Below are positions 26,912 through 40,000 of a stretch of 64,000 nucleotides of DNA, one piece after another (position 1 is the stretch's first letter; each line of letters starts with the position of its first letter). The position numbers and the translations under genes were made by a program. The stretch comes from Latrodectus hesperus (lineage: Eukaryota; Arthropoda; Arachnida; Araneae; Theridiidae): NCBI GenBank assembly GCA_037975125.1, contig CM075862.1, forward strand, positions 66,251,730 through 66,315,729, read 5' to 3'. The notes below the pieces were generated by a model, which ran no database searches, had not been told where the DNA came from, and saw only the letters and a list, made by a program, of their open reading frames with translations.

Positions 26912-28923
26912 TTGTGTGAAACAAATACAAAGTAGCAGTTTTATAAGGTAGAACACATTTAGCACCTAAATTTTCCCAAATAATTCTGAAAATATTTGCG
27001 TTATAAATGAAAACTCACAATAAATTTTTAATATAAGAAAATGAGATGAAACAATGATAATATTGAAAAAATATGTACTCTTTGTGACAATAAGCGATAC
27101 TTTCAGATACTTTCATCTATTTTTCTTTTCATTTAAGGTACAGTTTTCTTTGATAAAAAAGGAAAAAAAATGAAAGTTCAGCAAAAAATATTTCCTTTTT
27201 ACTCTTTTCAGATGTTTTTTTTAAATTATGCTCATGTAATAATTCAAAAGTGCTTGCCAAAAACGTTTCACATTTTTAAAAAAAAAGCACATAAATATAT
27301 GAACCATATTCTACACAATCTTTTCTACGTTGACGATTTTAGCTCCATGTCACTTGGGGGATGAGCAAGAAAAGATACATTTCAAATTCTACCGAAGTAT
27401 AGGAACATTTTTTTTTCATTTTTAAGTGCTCTGTGTTGACTTTCGTTTCCAATTCATCAGCTTTCTTCAAATTACCTTTTTAAAACTTCAGGAGTAAAGT
27501 TTCTAGGTTGAAGAAAAAGCGAATAATATTTAATCTATTCTCAGAATTTATTTTATTTGAATATGGCAAGATCTTATATTGAAAGGAATGACAAATTGAA
27601 AGGATTATACATTGTAAATTATTACCAAAAGTTCATTAGACTTAAGTGGCAAAATGTTAATAGTAATTTTAAATGAAAAAAGAATGATTTCAAAAAGAAT
27701 CAGGAATATTTAATTTTTTAAATGTAAACTTCAAAAATGTTGCTATATTTTTTGTTTATATGTAGATTAATGAAAGTATGAAGTTTAAGAAAATTATCTT
27801 TCTTTCTTTAAAAATATATTAAATATAAGAACTTTTTTTTAAATTGTGAAAGACTTTAATTCTTATTATGATTTATCATTTTACTTACTCTCATCGCAGT
27901 ATTGAAAACAATGTTTTTAATTCTTTTATTTTCTCTATAAAATTGCATATTTTCTGCAAAATAGGATTTTTCTATTTATATTATCAATATCTTTTGTTTT
28001 GCTCATAATTTTCAACATAGAACAACAAATGTTTTTTCCTTTATTTGAATTTAAATTTATTAATACAATATGGGGCATTAACAATTTAAGTTTATTTGTA
28101 GAAAATGATTAAAAAGTAAAAATACATAAATATTGAATTTAAAAATCTTTTTTAATAAGTAACACAGTCATGTAATAAATTTTGATGAAATGAAAGCATA
28201 CAAAGGAATAAGCTTCACTTAATATTAAGAAAACTTTGAGAACATTTTGTGTTCCATGTATTAATAGAGTATTATATCAAAAAGAGTCTATTCCACAGTT
28301 ATTGTTATTACCTAAAAATGCTTAAGAAATTATAACTGTGTATGTATAATATAAAGAAAATGGGGTTTGTGTGTGTATTTTTGTCTGTTAGTGCCCCAAG
28401 TAAAACGTCACAGATTAAAGTCCACACCCTAAACAATAATAGGAAATACTTTTTTGAAATTTTAAGTCACTATTTAATCTTTATAAACCTTTTTAAGTCG
28501 CTTATAAATATTTTTTTCAGCGAGTTTAATAAAAATAGCAGGTAATGTTAAACAGTTTTCTTTGTTAAGGAAATATCCACATTTGTATTTTTTAATTCCT
28601 AAAAATCAAGCTCAATTTTTGTTATTTTTCTGAAGTTTGGATTAAAATCAATAGTATATTTGATTATATTTCCCCTTTATTATCATAAACTTAAAAAATG
28701 AAGAAAAAAAGATAAAAAAGGCGATGTTGGGGACTTATTTTCCACACACAAATATCTTTTTCTCTTAGAACTTCTCTATCATTAAGATGCTATGCATTGC
28801 ACGTACACTTAAAAGATTACTACAAAATGTGTATAGTAAAATACAATTTCCATCAAGAAATCTCATGCAATAAAGTATACAATTTTAAATCATTCTTACT
28901 TTAATAAATGCGATAAGTACATA
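26912..28923. other. AT-rich stretch without gene
   Basis: No supported gene. Frames at 27170-27364 and 28342-28545 (plus) are K/N/F-rich without motif. Confidence 0.45.
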
Positions 28924-29432
28924 TATGTCTATAAATTAAGGATAATCCAGTAGTACATGGAAGTTGAATGTGGAAGGAAAAATGCACTTGTAGAAATACG
29001 TATCATACACATGATAAAGTAATGTGTGCGAATTGCAGGAAGGTTCCTGATGATGCCGAGTGTATGTCACAATAATGATAGCATAAAATAGGGGTACATA
29101 AAAACCCTTGGAAAAGAAGGAAACATGCTCACAACCGGTCCGTATGCCAGTCATAGCCAAGACCATGTATATGACACAAGATGACGAATGTGGAGGATGT
29201 TTTACTTAATAGAATTATCAACCATCAATCGATGCCATCAATCGAGAAACTAGAAATCACCATAAGTGTCATTTCGAGGTTGTGACAATAATTTCAAGAT
29301 GAACTGTCAAGTATTGAACAATTGAACTGTCAGTAGACGTTGCAATACAGGTCATGCGTGACAAACCGAATGATAACAGATATTTGGACGTAACCGCCAA
29401 AACAAAAAGAGGGAGAACAGTAGTGGACCTTT
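28924..29432 (+). mobile_element. Tc1-like element, 5' part only, strongly decayed
   Basis: Aligns with the left part of the Tc1-like element at 38861: the end sequence tctataaattaaggataat, then matching spacing through the leader, the start region (gatgttttacttaatagaat against gatgttttacgtagttgaat) and down to gagggagaacagtagtggac against agacggaggacagcatcaga. A relic of the GRPRVT…RYL-VTAK block can be read across frames near 29350-29420. The element ends abruptly at 29432 where copia-like sequence begins; the catalytic half is missing. Confidence 0.75.
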
Positions 29433-29716
29433 TTAGGATATTAAAGTATCTCTGTCTCTGCTTTTACCCTATTTACGTTATAGATCCTCTTGACTAGAGT
29501 GAATGTGTGCCCTCTATTGATCAAATGGTGCATATTCTGGTCAGATGTCTTTCTGCCTTGCTTGAGAGTAGATGTGTTGACTCTCTTGTGCATCTGTGGA
29601 AATGTTCTCTATTGTTATTATTTTATTGTAATTACTTGTGTTTTAATTGTCTGTCGTCATTAAACATGTCTGTTTGTGTAACACTGCCTTCTCTGTACTT
29701 CATTTTATACCTAAAA
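29433..29716 (+). mobile_element. Probable Ty1/copia LTR
   Basis: T-rich, 284 bp, lying immediately before a copia-type primer-binding site. It has no second copy in the window, so its left edge and LTR nature rest on position only. Confidence 0.4.
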
Positions 29717-29731
29717 GGTTATGGGCCTAGG
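29717..29731 (+). promoter_or_regulatory. copia-type primer-binding site
   Basis: ggttatgggcctagg is one base different from the GGTTATGGGCCCAG-type initiator tRNA(Met) site known for copia-like elements, and it sits 55 bases before the gag start. Confidence 0.7.
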
Positions 29732-29785
29732 ACTTAACTTACGCAAACAGACCGCGCCCATATCGGGAGAATAGAATTGGACGAG

Positions 29786-30200
29786 ATGGCGTCGTGGCTT
29801 AGTAAAATGAGGATCGAACTTTTAAATAAAGACAATTTCGAAACCTGGAAAATTCAGATGAAAGCGCTGTTAATCAAAAATGATTACTGGGGATTTATAA
29901 ATGGAAAAATCCCAAACCTGTTATTGTTGAAGGCGATCCAAAGTCAAAGGATGATTTTAATGAATAGAGTGAAATGGATGAAAAGGCGAAAGCAGATTTT
30001 ATCTTGTGTATTTTTCCATCTGAATAGAAGCAAGTAAAAAACTGTGATAGTTTACGAGACGTCTGTATTAAATTAGAGAACATTTACCAATCAAAAGGGC
30101 CAGCTAGAAAAGCGACATTGTTGAAGTCCCTCATACAACTAAAAATGATGGACTCTTCCTGTGGCCTTAATGATGTGCGAGATCATCTATCGAAGTATTC
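29786..30200 (+). pseudogene. gag: Ty1/copia gag fragment
   Basis: ATG at 29786. The open frame to about 29920 reads IELLNKDNFETWKIQMKALL and NDYWGFINGK, the standard start of copia Gag (L--NY--W---M--LL-----W--I). Near 29915 the frame shifts; the second frame gives DDFNE, stop, EMDEKAKADFILCIFPSE, stop, then SLRDVCIKLENIYQSKGPAR and KATLLKSLIQLKMMDSSCGL, matching the capsid 'LE--Y---G----L--L---KM' block. Homology ends at about 30200 with no zinc knuckle, protease or pol, so only LTR-gag survives. Confidence 0.8.
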
Positions 30201-33200
30201 TTTTAATGAAGTGTATTTTTCATTATGATTTCTACATTGAATTTTATATTTCTTCACATTATCTAAATGAAATGTTGAAAGTTGAACCTTAACTTTCAAA
30301 GGAAATAAGTTATCAAAAAGAAATAAGAATCGAATTCCAATACTTCTTGTAGGAAGGTATAAATCTTCAATAAAAGTGATTTAAAAATAGAAATTTTAAT
30401 AAGTTTTATTTAAAGTTTAGTGAAAATTCTACATCTAGTTTTTCTAAAGTTAATATTCAATTCGGTTACGAGATACAAGACTTAAAAAGAGTTTCATAAT
30501 GCCAAAAATCTACTTTCAAAAAATACGTTCACCAAAAAAAATATTTTTTTAAAATAAGCATTTCATGACAAATGAAATTACTTCCGAAAATTCCCCAATA
30601 AGCAAAATTTTTAAGTAAAAAATATTAATGAAGAAAATATGAAAAAAATATTTTAGGCTAATTATGTATTTTCAAATGTATCAAATATGTGCTGATAGTG
30701 CTGTTAAATTATTTTAATGCTTATAAACTATATTAATGATAATATATTTAAAAGGAATAAAATACTATAAAATACGTAATTTATGTTAGAATTTTCTCAG
30801 ATATATGAAGAATATACAATTATAATTAAAGTAATCCTATTCTCACTTATTCATTCCTGTAAAATTCATCCTCCTTTTTCGATTTTGATGAAACTTGATA
30901 TGTCATTACATGTGCCATAAGACCACTTCTAAAATAAAATAATAGCTCATATTTTGAGCACCAGGTGGCGATTTTCAAAATTTCCTTACGCAAATTTGTT
31001 GACTGTATCAAGATTTCTATAATCAGAAACAGAAAATCATTGCATTTCTTTGTGCCTAAAACTGTTTCATCAATAAATAATTAATTATCAAGAACCAATC
31101 TTCAAAAGAGTATACCTAATCAAAAAAAACTTATTTAAACATTTATTCACTTTATAGCTGTTTGGAATACTCAAAAAACACAGTTTTGGTTTCTACCTTC
31201 AGCTCAATATTTTATCTCGCTGTCGTTAAAAAATTTCAATATATTGACGATTGTTATCGATTTTTATTTATTATAAATTTAACAGCCTCTATAATGAAAC
31301 ATAAAAATGTATATTATTGTAAATATTATTGAAAGGATCATGAGATTCATGTAACACTATACATGTTTACACAACTTTACTCGATATCTATGGAAGTAAA
31401 ATGAAAAAGTATTAACATCATAATTTTTCAGTTATTCAAAATGTATACATTAACGAAATGAAATTACATTAAAACAAAATCAGAATTTAATAAACATTAA
31501 CTAAATACCAAGTTTGAGCTTTTACTTCATATACATAAAAATTTAAACCACTTTAATAAAAATAAAGGAACCAAGCATATAAATATTAAAGATCCGATGA
31601 CTATACTATCTTACTGATTTGATTGCGTTTGTGGTGTTTTATATTTGGAAATTGTTTGCGTAGGCTCTCAATTATGAAATATTTTCATAAAAAATTGATA
31701 ATATGGTAATTGTTTATATGACTTACATTGAAAAGAGTCTTAAGCAACCAAAATATTTCTTTCTTTCAGGATTAGTATTTCCAGTATTTTAATTCTCATT
31801 TACATAATGATATAGGAACTAAATAATCAACAACTTTTCCTGACAAGGCTGACATCTTCAGCAATGTTTTAATTATTATATTCTCTTGAGAAGTACAAAC
31901 ATGATATTAGTGTTAGAAAGAGGTTACCTCTGCAGGAACACTGATTTCCCACAGACTTCTATTCCATTAATAAAATTATCCTATTTTTGCTTGTGTAGTA
32001 AAAAGGGGAAGAGCAAGTTGCTACAGGATGTAACATAAAATAACTCAAGATTTGTAGTATCAAAAGAGATTTGGAAAAAAATAATACTTGAATTATATAT
32101 AATTAAAATATTTAAAAAATAATTGCACAATATTTATAGCTTTTCCTTGTTTCCTATAATTTCTTGAGTTCTTATACTATGTCTTCTTATCTATGTGAGA
32201 TAATCATAAATGAATAGAAATATAACTAAGAAGAAATATGATTAATATCAAGTTATTTTTTCTTGAAAACGTTTAATGTGTGTTAATTTTTCTTAAGAAA
32301 TGTAAGTTATTCCTTTCCAATGTATTAAATGGTACAAATGAGGAACAAGAAAATACACTCGAATTAGAGACATATATTCTAATTTTAATAATCGAATAAA
32401 TGGTAATAAATAAATTCGTTTAAAATTAGACCTAATTTTATTTGGTATTACTTATTGTTGTATTAATTAAATCATTAATTGTATATATCTATGATAAATA
32501 CCTATTAGACCAGATGATTTAATTTCTCTTATTTGTTAAAATTAATATGTAATTTGCTATTTACGTAAAGATTTTTGATATTATAACCAAGTAGGAGTTT
32601 CATGAAAAAAATTAATATTGTTTTTAAATTTGTGTCAATTTTTTATGTTTAATATGTGGTAAAAAGTGTCAAATTTGATTCCTCTTATTTGCATCATCTA
32701 AAAATCTTTTCTCTTATATTATCTATATATTATGTACATACTTTGAATGTTTATTTAATGCTAAATAAGGCTACCACAAACATTTTGTAAAAGTAATTAT
32801 TTTCGATTAATGAAGAGAAAATGTTTTAATGAACAAACAATTCAGTTTTCTTTAAATATCAAATATTTTATGCCTGAACCAAGGTAATCTTAGGACAGAT
32901 TAACATTATTGTTACTGTAACCTTTAATTAGTTAAATTATAACGAATGCAATACTTAATATCTCTCTGTTATATTTACTTATGCCTAATGTTTGGTTTAA
33001 TTTTGGAAAAGCCATGAATCCTTATTTTTGAATTTTGTATTTTTATTAAAATACTATACTTTTAACTTTTTTAATTTTTTTCGCATGATTTATAAACAAT
33101 TTTCATCAGGAAAACTAATTTCGTTATTTAATTAAACAATGCTTATTAATTTTTAGGAAGAAACAAGTTAAAAATTACAACGTAAATTTAATATATTTCA

Positions 33201-33909
33201 TGTTTAAACAATGCTAAAAAAACTAAACTTGATTACAAAGTCATTTCCTTATTTCAATATTCATTAAAACTTATTAGAAATGAACGGTGTGTTAACATTT
33301 ATACGAACCTTGATATATAAGAAAAAACTTCATTTAATTGTTAAAGTTTAATCAAATTAAATGAAGCAAATTTATAGCTCAAAGAACTTTCATACTGATA
33401 CACAATTCTTTCTTACTTTCACAGTAAAAGTAACTTCGTAAAAATTGGAATTTTTTCGCAAATATATATATTTTTTTGAAAACGAAAGTTTTTAATTAAA
33501 ATTGTTAGTTCAGTTTTATTTTAACTTAATTGTTTTATTAAGGATTCAAAACATTTTTAAGTTGAAAAGAGTTGGTTAATTGAAAGTTTATATTATTTAC
33601 AAATATAATTAACAAATATATAGAACTTTGCAGGAGACATTCTACCATTAATTCTATTTGATTAGTAATAATCTTAAAAATATATTTGCGATGTATAAAA
33701 CATTAAAAGAATGCCTTAAAAATAAATATTAATTTTTTAAACTTGATTGAAAGGATATAACTTGAATTAATACTTAGAATTTAAAAAACTAAAAGAAAAT
33801 TAAGAGGAATTATACATAAAAATAAAGCTAAAATTATGAAAAAATGTCAATGTATTTATTTGTATTTGAATTATTTATATTTATCTACTAACATAAAAAA
33901 TATTGGCAG

Positions 33910-33912
<3 letters not shown>
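30201..33912. other. AT-rich stretch without gene
   Basis: No gene. A GC-richer 150-bp patch near 30870-31015 (contains gagcaccaggtggcgatttt) looks like part of a dispersed repeat but has no partner here. Confidence 0.4.

Positions 33913-33996
<84 letters not shown>
33913..33996. repeat. (TA)n microsatellite
   Basis: About 84 bp of pure TA. Confidence 0.95.
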
Positions 33997-34000
<4 letters not shown>

Positions 34001-34210
34001 ATGTAGCGAAGTACGAATATAACCATGTTGATACTTGGCTCCATTTTCGTTCCATTTTTCCTTTATTCTAATTTGTTTGAAATTTTAAAACTATATATTG
34101 AACATTTTTCCATTTGTTTACTATATTTCGTTTTTCAATGTATTATTCACCATCCAGTATTTGATTATCGTTCTCAATTTAGTTTTTTTGAATAATTTTA
34201 TAAATATATT

Positions 34211-34232
34211 ATTATTCTTCATTTGATTTTAT

Positions 34233-34309
<77 letters not shown>

Positions 34310-34328
34310 AAATCAAATGAAGAATAAT
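34211..34328. repeat. Palindrome: 28-bp inverted arms around (TA)n
   Basis: The left arm at 34211-34238 (attattcttcatttgatttt then attatata) is the exact reverse complement of the right arm at 34301-34328. The centre, 34239-34300, is almost all TA, so the entire 118 bp can fold as one hairpin. Confidence 0.9.
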
Positions 34329-34339
34329 GAAGAATATTT

Positions 34340-34342
<3 letters not shown>

Positions 34343-34405
<63 letters not shown>

Positions 34406-34415
34406 ATATATATAT
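34343..34415. repeat. (TA)n-(TG)n-(TA)n compound microsatellite
   Basis: TA run to 34386, TG run 34387-34404, short TA run to 34415. The same TA-TG-TA order occurs at 51551-51672. Confidence 0.95.
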
Positions 34416-35652
34416 GAAGAGCTGTGTGTGTGAGAGATATGTATACATAAGTGATTATTATCATTTGGAACCAAAATATTTATAAACCATTTTATTTTGC
34501 TTTAAGAATGAATTACTAATGAATTAAAACAACATAAGATAAATATAAGCAAGGAAAGTTATTTGTAATAGCATTTGATTGAAATATATTTTAATAATAT
34601 TCATATTAGCTAACTAAATAAAGGGTAATATTTTGCATTTTACTAAGAAAATTAGAAGCTATAATAGGTTTATGTTGATAGCATATCATCATTAAAACCT
34701 TCCGTCTAGAAAGAAAATCATGAGAGTTATTATTGTTTATGATTTCTGACCATTACATAAAATAAAAATTTGAATGAAGTTTTATTCACAGATGATTAAA
34801 TATTATGAATTCATATTGTGTGAAAAGCACTGATTTCCTTGATAAATTGTATTAATTTTATTTCCATTAACGATGCATATTGCTCCAAATAATTGATCTT
34901 GTTACTGTGGAACTTTAGCGTTTAATTCTTGAAAAACATACGAGTCAAGAATAAATGATGTAAAATCAAACCACACCATCATTTTTTTGGCAAAAACGAA
35001 GTCTGAAAAATTTAACACGGTTATTTTGATTTTCAAATCGAAAGTTAATATTAACCAAACCACCTTAATATAAAAGTTTGTTTCAGCTGCTTAGATGACA
35101 TTTTAAGAAAATTCGGAAGAAAAAGTGAAGTAAGAATCTATGGCAAGTTGTGAGATCATTTAGGTGCAAACTGTGCAATTTGATGCTACGAAAGGTAATA
35201 AGGGAAAATGTTTTGCATTATCATCTGGATAGTTACACGGAGTAAATCTAATCCCAGTCTTCTCCACCTAGCTCAAGTGATAGAATATATGTTTTATCTT
35301 TTCTACCAGAATTTTAACATTTTCAGCAGCTTTTGGTGAAATGATTTTCCTTTCTCTTCTAGACTAAACGCTAGACTTCTTTAGATTCCTCAATTATTAA
35401 TTGAGGAATTTTTACAACGAATGAAAATTTTTACATTCTATTCAAATGCCAAATTTTTCTTGCAGTAACTACTAAAGAAATACAGATTTGATAAAAAAAT
35501 TAGCTAGCACAGCTAGTTCTGGTAAGATTAACGATATTCTAATTTCACAATAGAGAACAAATTTACAACCTGAGATTATAATTTGTTTCGTACTGTCTCT
35601 TGTTGTTTGTTTCTTCTTGTTATTTGTAGTTTGTTTTTCTTCTCAACTGCTT
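34416..35652. other. AT-rich stretch without gene
   Basis: No supported gene. A small perfect palindrome, cctcaattattaattgagg, lies at 35389-35407. The rest is unremarkable. Confidence 0.45.
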
Positions 35653-35835
35653 TTATATTCGAAGATGAATTTTGCATGAGAATTGAGTGTCTGCATTGAA
35701 TAACGTCTCACCACTTAAATGTGTAATTATTCTTTTGTTAACTGCAAAATTGACATTTTTTAAAGTTTCAATGTGATAAACAGTAGAATGCACAATCATG
35801 TGTATTTTTACATGTTTTATAAGTAAAGATAACAT
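35653..35835 (-). pseudogene. Degenerate C2H2 zinc-finger array fragment
   Basis: A 60-codon minus frame reads LIKHVKIHMIVHS, then FAVNKRIITHLSGET, then FSCKIHLRI. Spacing fits C2H2 fingers: H-x3-H in HVKIH, F-x5-hydrophobic-x2-H in FAVNKRIITH and a GET linker in place of GEK, followed by another F-S-x-K-x-H-L. Most zinc-binding cysteines are replaced, so it cannot fold as fingers. The region 3' of it on this strand is A-rich, which would suit a processed copy. Identification rests on spacing alone. Confidence 0.35.
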
Positions 35836-35895
35836 TTTATTTTAGAAACTGTTCAGTTTAATGAATAAAATTTATTCTATGAGATTATCTTACGG

Positions 35896-36486
35896 ATCAC
35901 AAAATGGTAAAATTTAAACAATGAACCAGTCATTAATGAGTAATATTTCAATTATTTCTTATCCAATCAAACAATTTCCATCGCATTACATTATATTCAA
36001 CACAAAAATTTTAACTTTCTGATGAATATTTTAATTTGTAGTCAGATTTAAATTAAGGCAATTTAATTACTCTCATCCTATATAAAAAAATTGTACGTAA
36101 TATCTAATATAAATCAGTATTAAACTAAGTGATATTTACAGAAATAGAGCTGTTTAAGTTTACAGATAAATTCTACAAAAATAATTCGTATAAATGAAGT
36201 ATTGCAAGCCATCAATTTAATTATTCCTTGTTAAATACATAATTAATATTTATTATTATCAAAGTTTTTAGAAATTTACTTTTAAAAGTTATTGCATTTT
36301 TATTTATTAAGAAATTAAATATATTATTTTGCTGACGGTTGGTAAAAAATGACATTTGCAATCAAAATATTGATCAGAAAGTTGAATATAATGTAATGCG
36401 ATGGAAATTGTTTGATTGGATAAGAAATAATTCAAATATTACTCATTTATGACTGGTTCATTGTTTAAATTTTACCATTTTGTGAT
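35896..36486. mobile_element. Foldback/MITE-like element with 123-137-bp inverted repeats
   Basis: The left arm 35896-36032 and right arm 36364-36486 are inverted copies with very few mismatches: atcacaaaatggtaaaattt, aacaatgaaccagtcat, cttatccaatcaaacaattt and ccatcgcattacattatatt recur reverse-complemented. The right arm lacks about 14 bases present in the left. The 331-bp centre is AT-rich and codes for nothing. Homology starts and stops sharply at atcacaaaatgg/ccattttgtgat. No TSD was found. Confidence 0.75.
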
Positions 36487-38860
36487 TTCTCTAATTTGAA
36501 TTCCAATGATAAATCAATAAGCTGAATATTTTTACATTATTACTATTAAAAATGTGAAATATATAAAGTGTGCCTTGATTTCCGCATAATTATTCAGAAG
36601 ATTTGGAAACTATGGAAGTATTAATGGACCCTTGTTGGAAATTTGATTCAACAATTTAGTGCTTCTCAATTAGCATACATGTTTAATAATAGTTAACAAT
36701 TTCGTTGATGTATGCACTCATTTATTTCTTTTGGCATAAATAATTATGCGTGATAGAGAGAATTGATGTAAACTGTATGCCTTCTGCTTTTAGATCACAT
36801 CAAAATAAATTAGATGGTAATAAAAATATTAATTAAACACAACGCGTTTCTTTAAAATGATTGTTACTCATGTTTGCTTTTATACAGTTTTAAATATTAA
36901 GAAGTATTTTTTATTAAGAAGGAAAAGGAAATTTATTAATAATTTTATATTCATTGTCTGAGCCGAGAGATATATGAATGAAATTTTCGGGAAATAAAAT
37001 AAATAAATTTGGCAAAATAGATATGTAAATAGTTTTGATATTATCAAAATAGACAATTCCCAACAGAAAAATACGATATTCAAAAGTTATTAAATATTAT
37101 TATATATCCTAATTGATTAATATCTTGAGGCACTCCTGATTACTATGAATTTCTTTCTGGAAGTAGTGATTTATTTTGAATAGATTCTTTTAATCCTTTC
37201 AAACATGAAATGAACATACGAAATATGCAATTATTTTTGAGAAAACAATCAATTTATCCCTGTCATTAAGCGAAATTTACAATATTTTTAAAAACAAATT
37301 CATTTTTAAAATATTTATTTCAAACAGTAAACAAATAGACTATCAAAATGAGGTGTTATATATATGAAATAAAATTATCATTATATATTAGTATATTATT
37401 CATATCTAGCATATTAGCCTTTGAAACCTCAATTTGAAATCAAAAATTCTCGATTAGAGTGTAACATTTTAAAAAATTCCCATTAACATCAAAGGCATAG
37501 AAAAACATTTAACTGTTACAAAAGATTAACTTTTTAATAATACCTATTTTATATATTTTGAAACAAAAATCAAGTGAAGAAAAAATTTAATGTTTGTTTC
37601 ATTTCAAGAAGTGAATAACCCATTTTGAATTTATATATTAATGAGTAATCGGATTAAGTAATAGGAAACGAAAATTATTATGTTTCTCCAAATTGTTTTC
37701 CTTAACTTTGTGTTAATTATAATATTTAATCATTTAAATATCCATAGTACATATTCCATATACGGTGAGTATTAATTTCTTAAAATTTAATTTCACTTTT
37801 AATAATGAAATACATGTCCTTATCCAAGCAATAATAAAGAAAATGTGAAATTTATTATGGCCCTCAATTTACCTGATTCTCTGAAAAAGGAAGCGAGTAA
37901 GAAAATTTAATTATTTGTGTAATTATATTTATAATTTTCTGAATTTCTAACTTTATCATCTTAGAAGCCGTCTGATAAGAAAAGTGTTTTAGTTAATGTA
38001 CATTAATTTATATCATATTAAAAGCAATAACATTTAAATTAAGGCAACCAACTTAGTTCGTAAAAAATTAAATTGGATATTATTTAATTAAAATGCTGTC
38101 ACTGCAATGTAATTCTCATAGATTCATATTTTGCGAATGAAATTTAATTGCTCCGTAAAACAAAGAAAAATATTAAAAATAATTTAATATATGGAATATA
38201 TTTCAAATTGTAAGCATTTTTGTTTTATTTGTAAGGAAAAATATTTTGATGCTGAAAATAATTTTAAATTGCAGAAGCATTCACTGATGAAAAATAATTT
38301 CAAATTAAAAATTAATGTAAATAAAATTGCATTGGTTTGATTTCCAACTTTAAATTAAAATGGACTTTTTATACTCTATACCAATGAATAGAAATATTTT
38401 TGAACTATATAAATTTGTATGCTTCTTAAAAACATTACATTTTCTCATGTGAATAATTAACGATTCAAATATTTGATAGATATAGTTTATTTAATTAATA
38501 TAACAATAAGATTCTCTTTTTAAAATTTATGTCAAATCTTATTTCAAAGATTTTTCAGTCGAGGGTAAAATATATTTCCTTAGAATATTATTTACAATTA
38601 ATTATTTTATTTTGTATTTGTGATTTATTGGATAGCTTATAAGAATATACTAGCAGCATATGTTAACAAGAATTAAATTTAGCCCATTAAGATAAATTTT
38701 ATTATGTAGCATTTACTTTAGATTATATAAGTTATTTAGTTAAAATTTGAAATAAAGAAACAAAGTAATTGTTTAATATTGTATATGGAACAATAATTTG
38801 AATTGTTTTAGAAATAGTATAAGACCATGTTTAAAGCTTTTGTGGTGTCCTTACAATATA
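36487..38860. other. AT-rich stretch without gene
   Basis: No gene or element recognised; open frames such as 36880-37083 (minus) are L/I/F/Y-rich and motif-free. Confidence 0.45.
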
Positions 38861-40000
38861 CACTAATGTCCATAAATTAAGGATAATTCAGAACCACAGA
38901 GAAATTGAACTCTAAAATAAAAATTTCACATGTAGAATTATCACACACATCTTGAAGAAGAATATGCAAATTACAAGAAACCACGAGCTGGCGCTGATAG
39001 TACGTCACAATGACGAGAGTGTAAGAGAGGGAATAAGGAATGGTTGCAAAGAAGTAAAATTTTTCACAAGCGCTTTAAAAGCCTTTCAGTGATATAATTG
39101 CAACGTAATGGAACAAAGGAAGCATTTGAGTGATGTTTTACGTAGTTGAATTATCGGCCGTCTGGAATGTGTACGTACCAAGATGGAAGTATCCGAGGAA
39201 CTTGGAATCGCCCAGAGTGTCATCTCCAGGCTTTGGCAACGGTTCCAAGGTGATGGTGATGTGAGTATTTGTTACAGCACAGGTCACCCCCGAGTTACAA
39301 CGCCGAATGAGGACCGGTATTTGGGAGTTACTGCCAAAAGAAACAGACGGAGGACAGCATCAGACCTGTCTCATCAGCTCTCTTCAGCTACCGTTACGAC
39401 AGTTTCAAGGCAGACCGTGTACAGACGCTTAAGGCAGATTGGTCTATATGCTCGTAGGCCTGTCAGATGTGTTCCACTTATCGCAACTCACTGTCACCTG
39501 CAGTTATCCTGGAGTAGAGATCATGCATTGTGGACACCGCAACAGTGGTCTTGGGTGATGTTTATGACGAGTTCAGGTTAAGCTTTCAGTCTGATTATTG
39601 CCGGAACTTCATGTGGAAAGGGTCAGGTACCCGTTACCACCAAGAGAACACCACTGAACGACACCGTTACGGTGGTGCAGAATTGTTTGGGGAGGAATTA
39701 TTCTGGATTCCAGAACTAATCTGCATGTTCAGAATGTAACCATGACAGGCCACATCTATCGGGATGTCATTCTGGAACAACATGTACGTTTGTTTCGGGG
39801 AGCCATGGATGCAGAATTTCTGTTTATGGATCACAACGCCCGTCGTCACCGTGCAAACATTGTAGACGAATGTCTTTTTATGGAGGATATCACCAGTATA
39901 CACTGGCCAGCATACTCTCCGGACTTGACTCTAATAGAGCATGCGTGGGACATGTTTGGCCAACGATCTGCAGCCCGTCAAAAATTTCTGAACATAAGGG
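38861..40000 (+). mobile_element. Tc1-like transposon, 3' end lost
   Basis: Begins with CACTAATGTCCATAAATTAA directly after a TA dinucleotide (38859-38860), as expected for Tc1/mariner insertion. The transposase reading starts at 39108. No matching inverted end is seen after the transposase, so the right TIR and TSD are gone. A second, shorter copy of the same family lies at 28924-29432. Confidence 0.82.
39108..39993 (+). pseudogene. Tc1-like transposase relic
   Basis: The ATG at 39108 opens MEQRKHLSDVLRS, then a TGA (39147-39149); the same frame resumes with IIGRLECVRTKMEVSEELGI and SVISRLWQRFQ (paired-like helix-turn-helix DNA-binding region), TGHPRVTTPNEDRYL, SRQTVYRRLRQIGL. A frame change near 39560 falls at the first catalytic motif: VMF in one frame, YDEFRLSFQSD in the next. 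The second catalytic Asp survives in LFMDHNARRHRANIVDE and the Glu in YSPDLTLIEHAWD (39742-39960). An extra frame change sits near 39690. After RQ at about 39987 the family sequence stops. It is inactive. Confidence 0.82.

Noticed and set aside
35060..35140. Mini-exon between tttgtttcag and gtaaga at about 35.1 kb
   Set aside because: Only about 44 bases with no partner exons; splice-like motifs of this quality are expected by chance.
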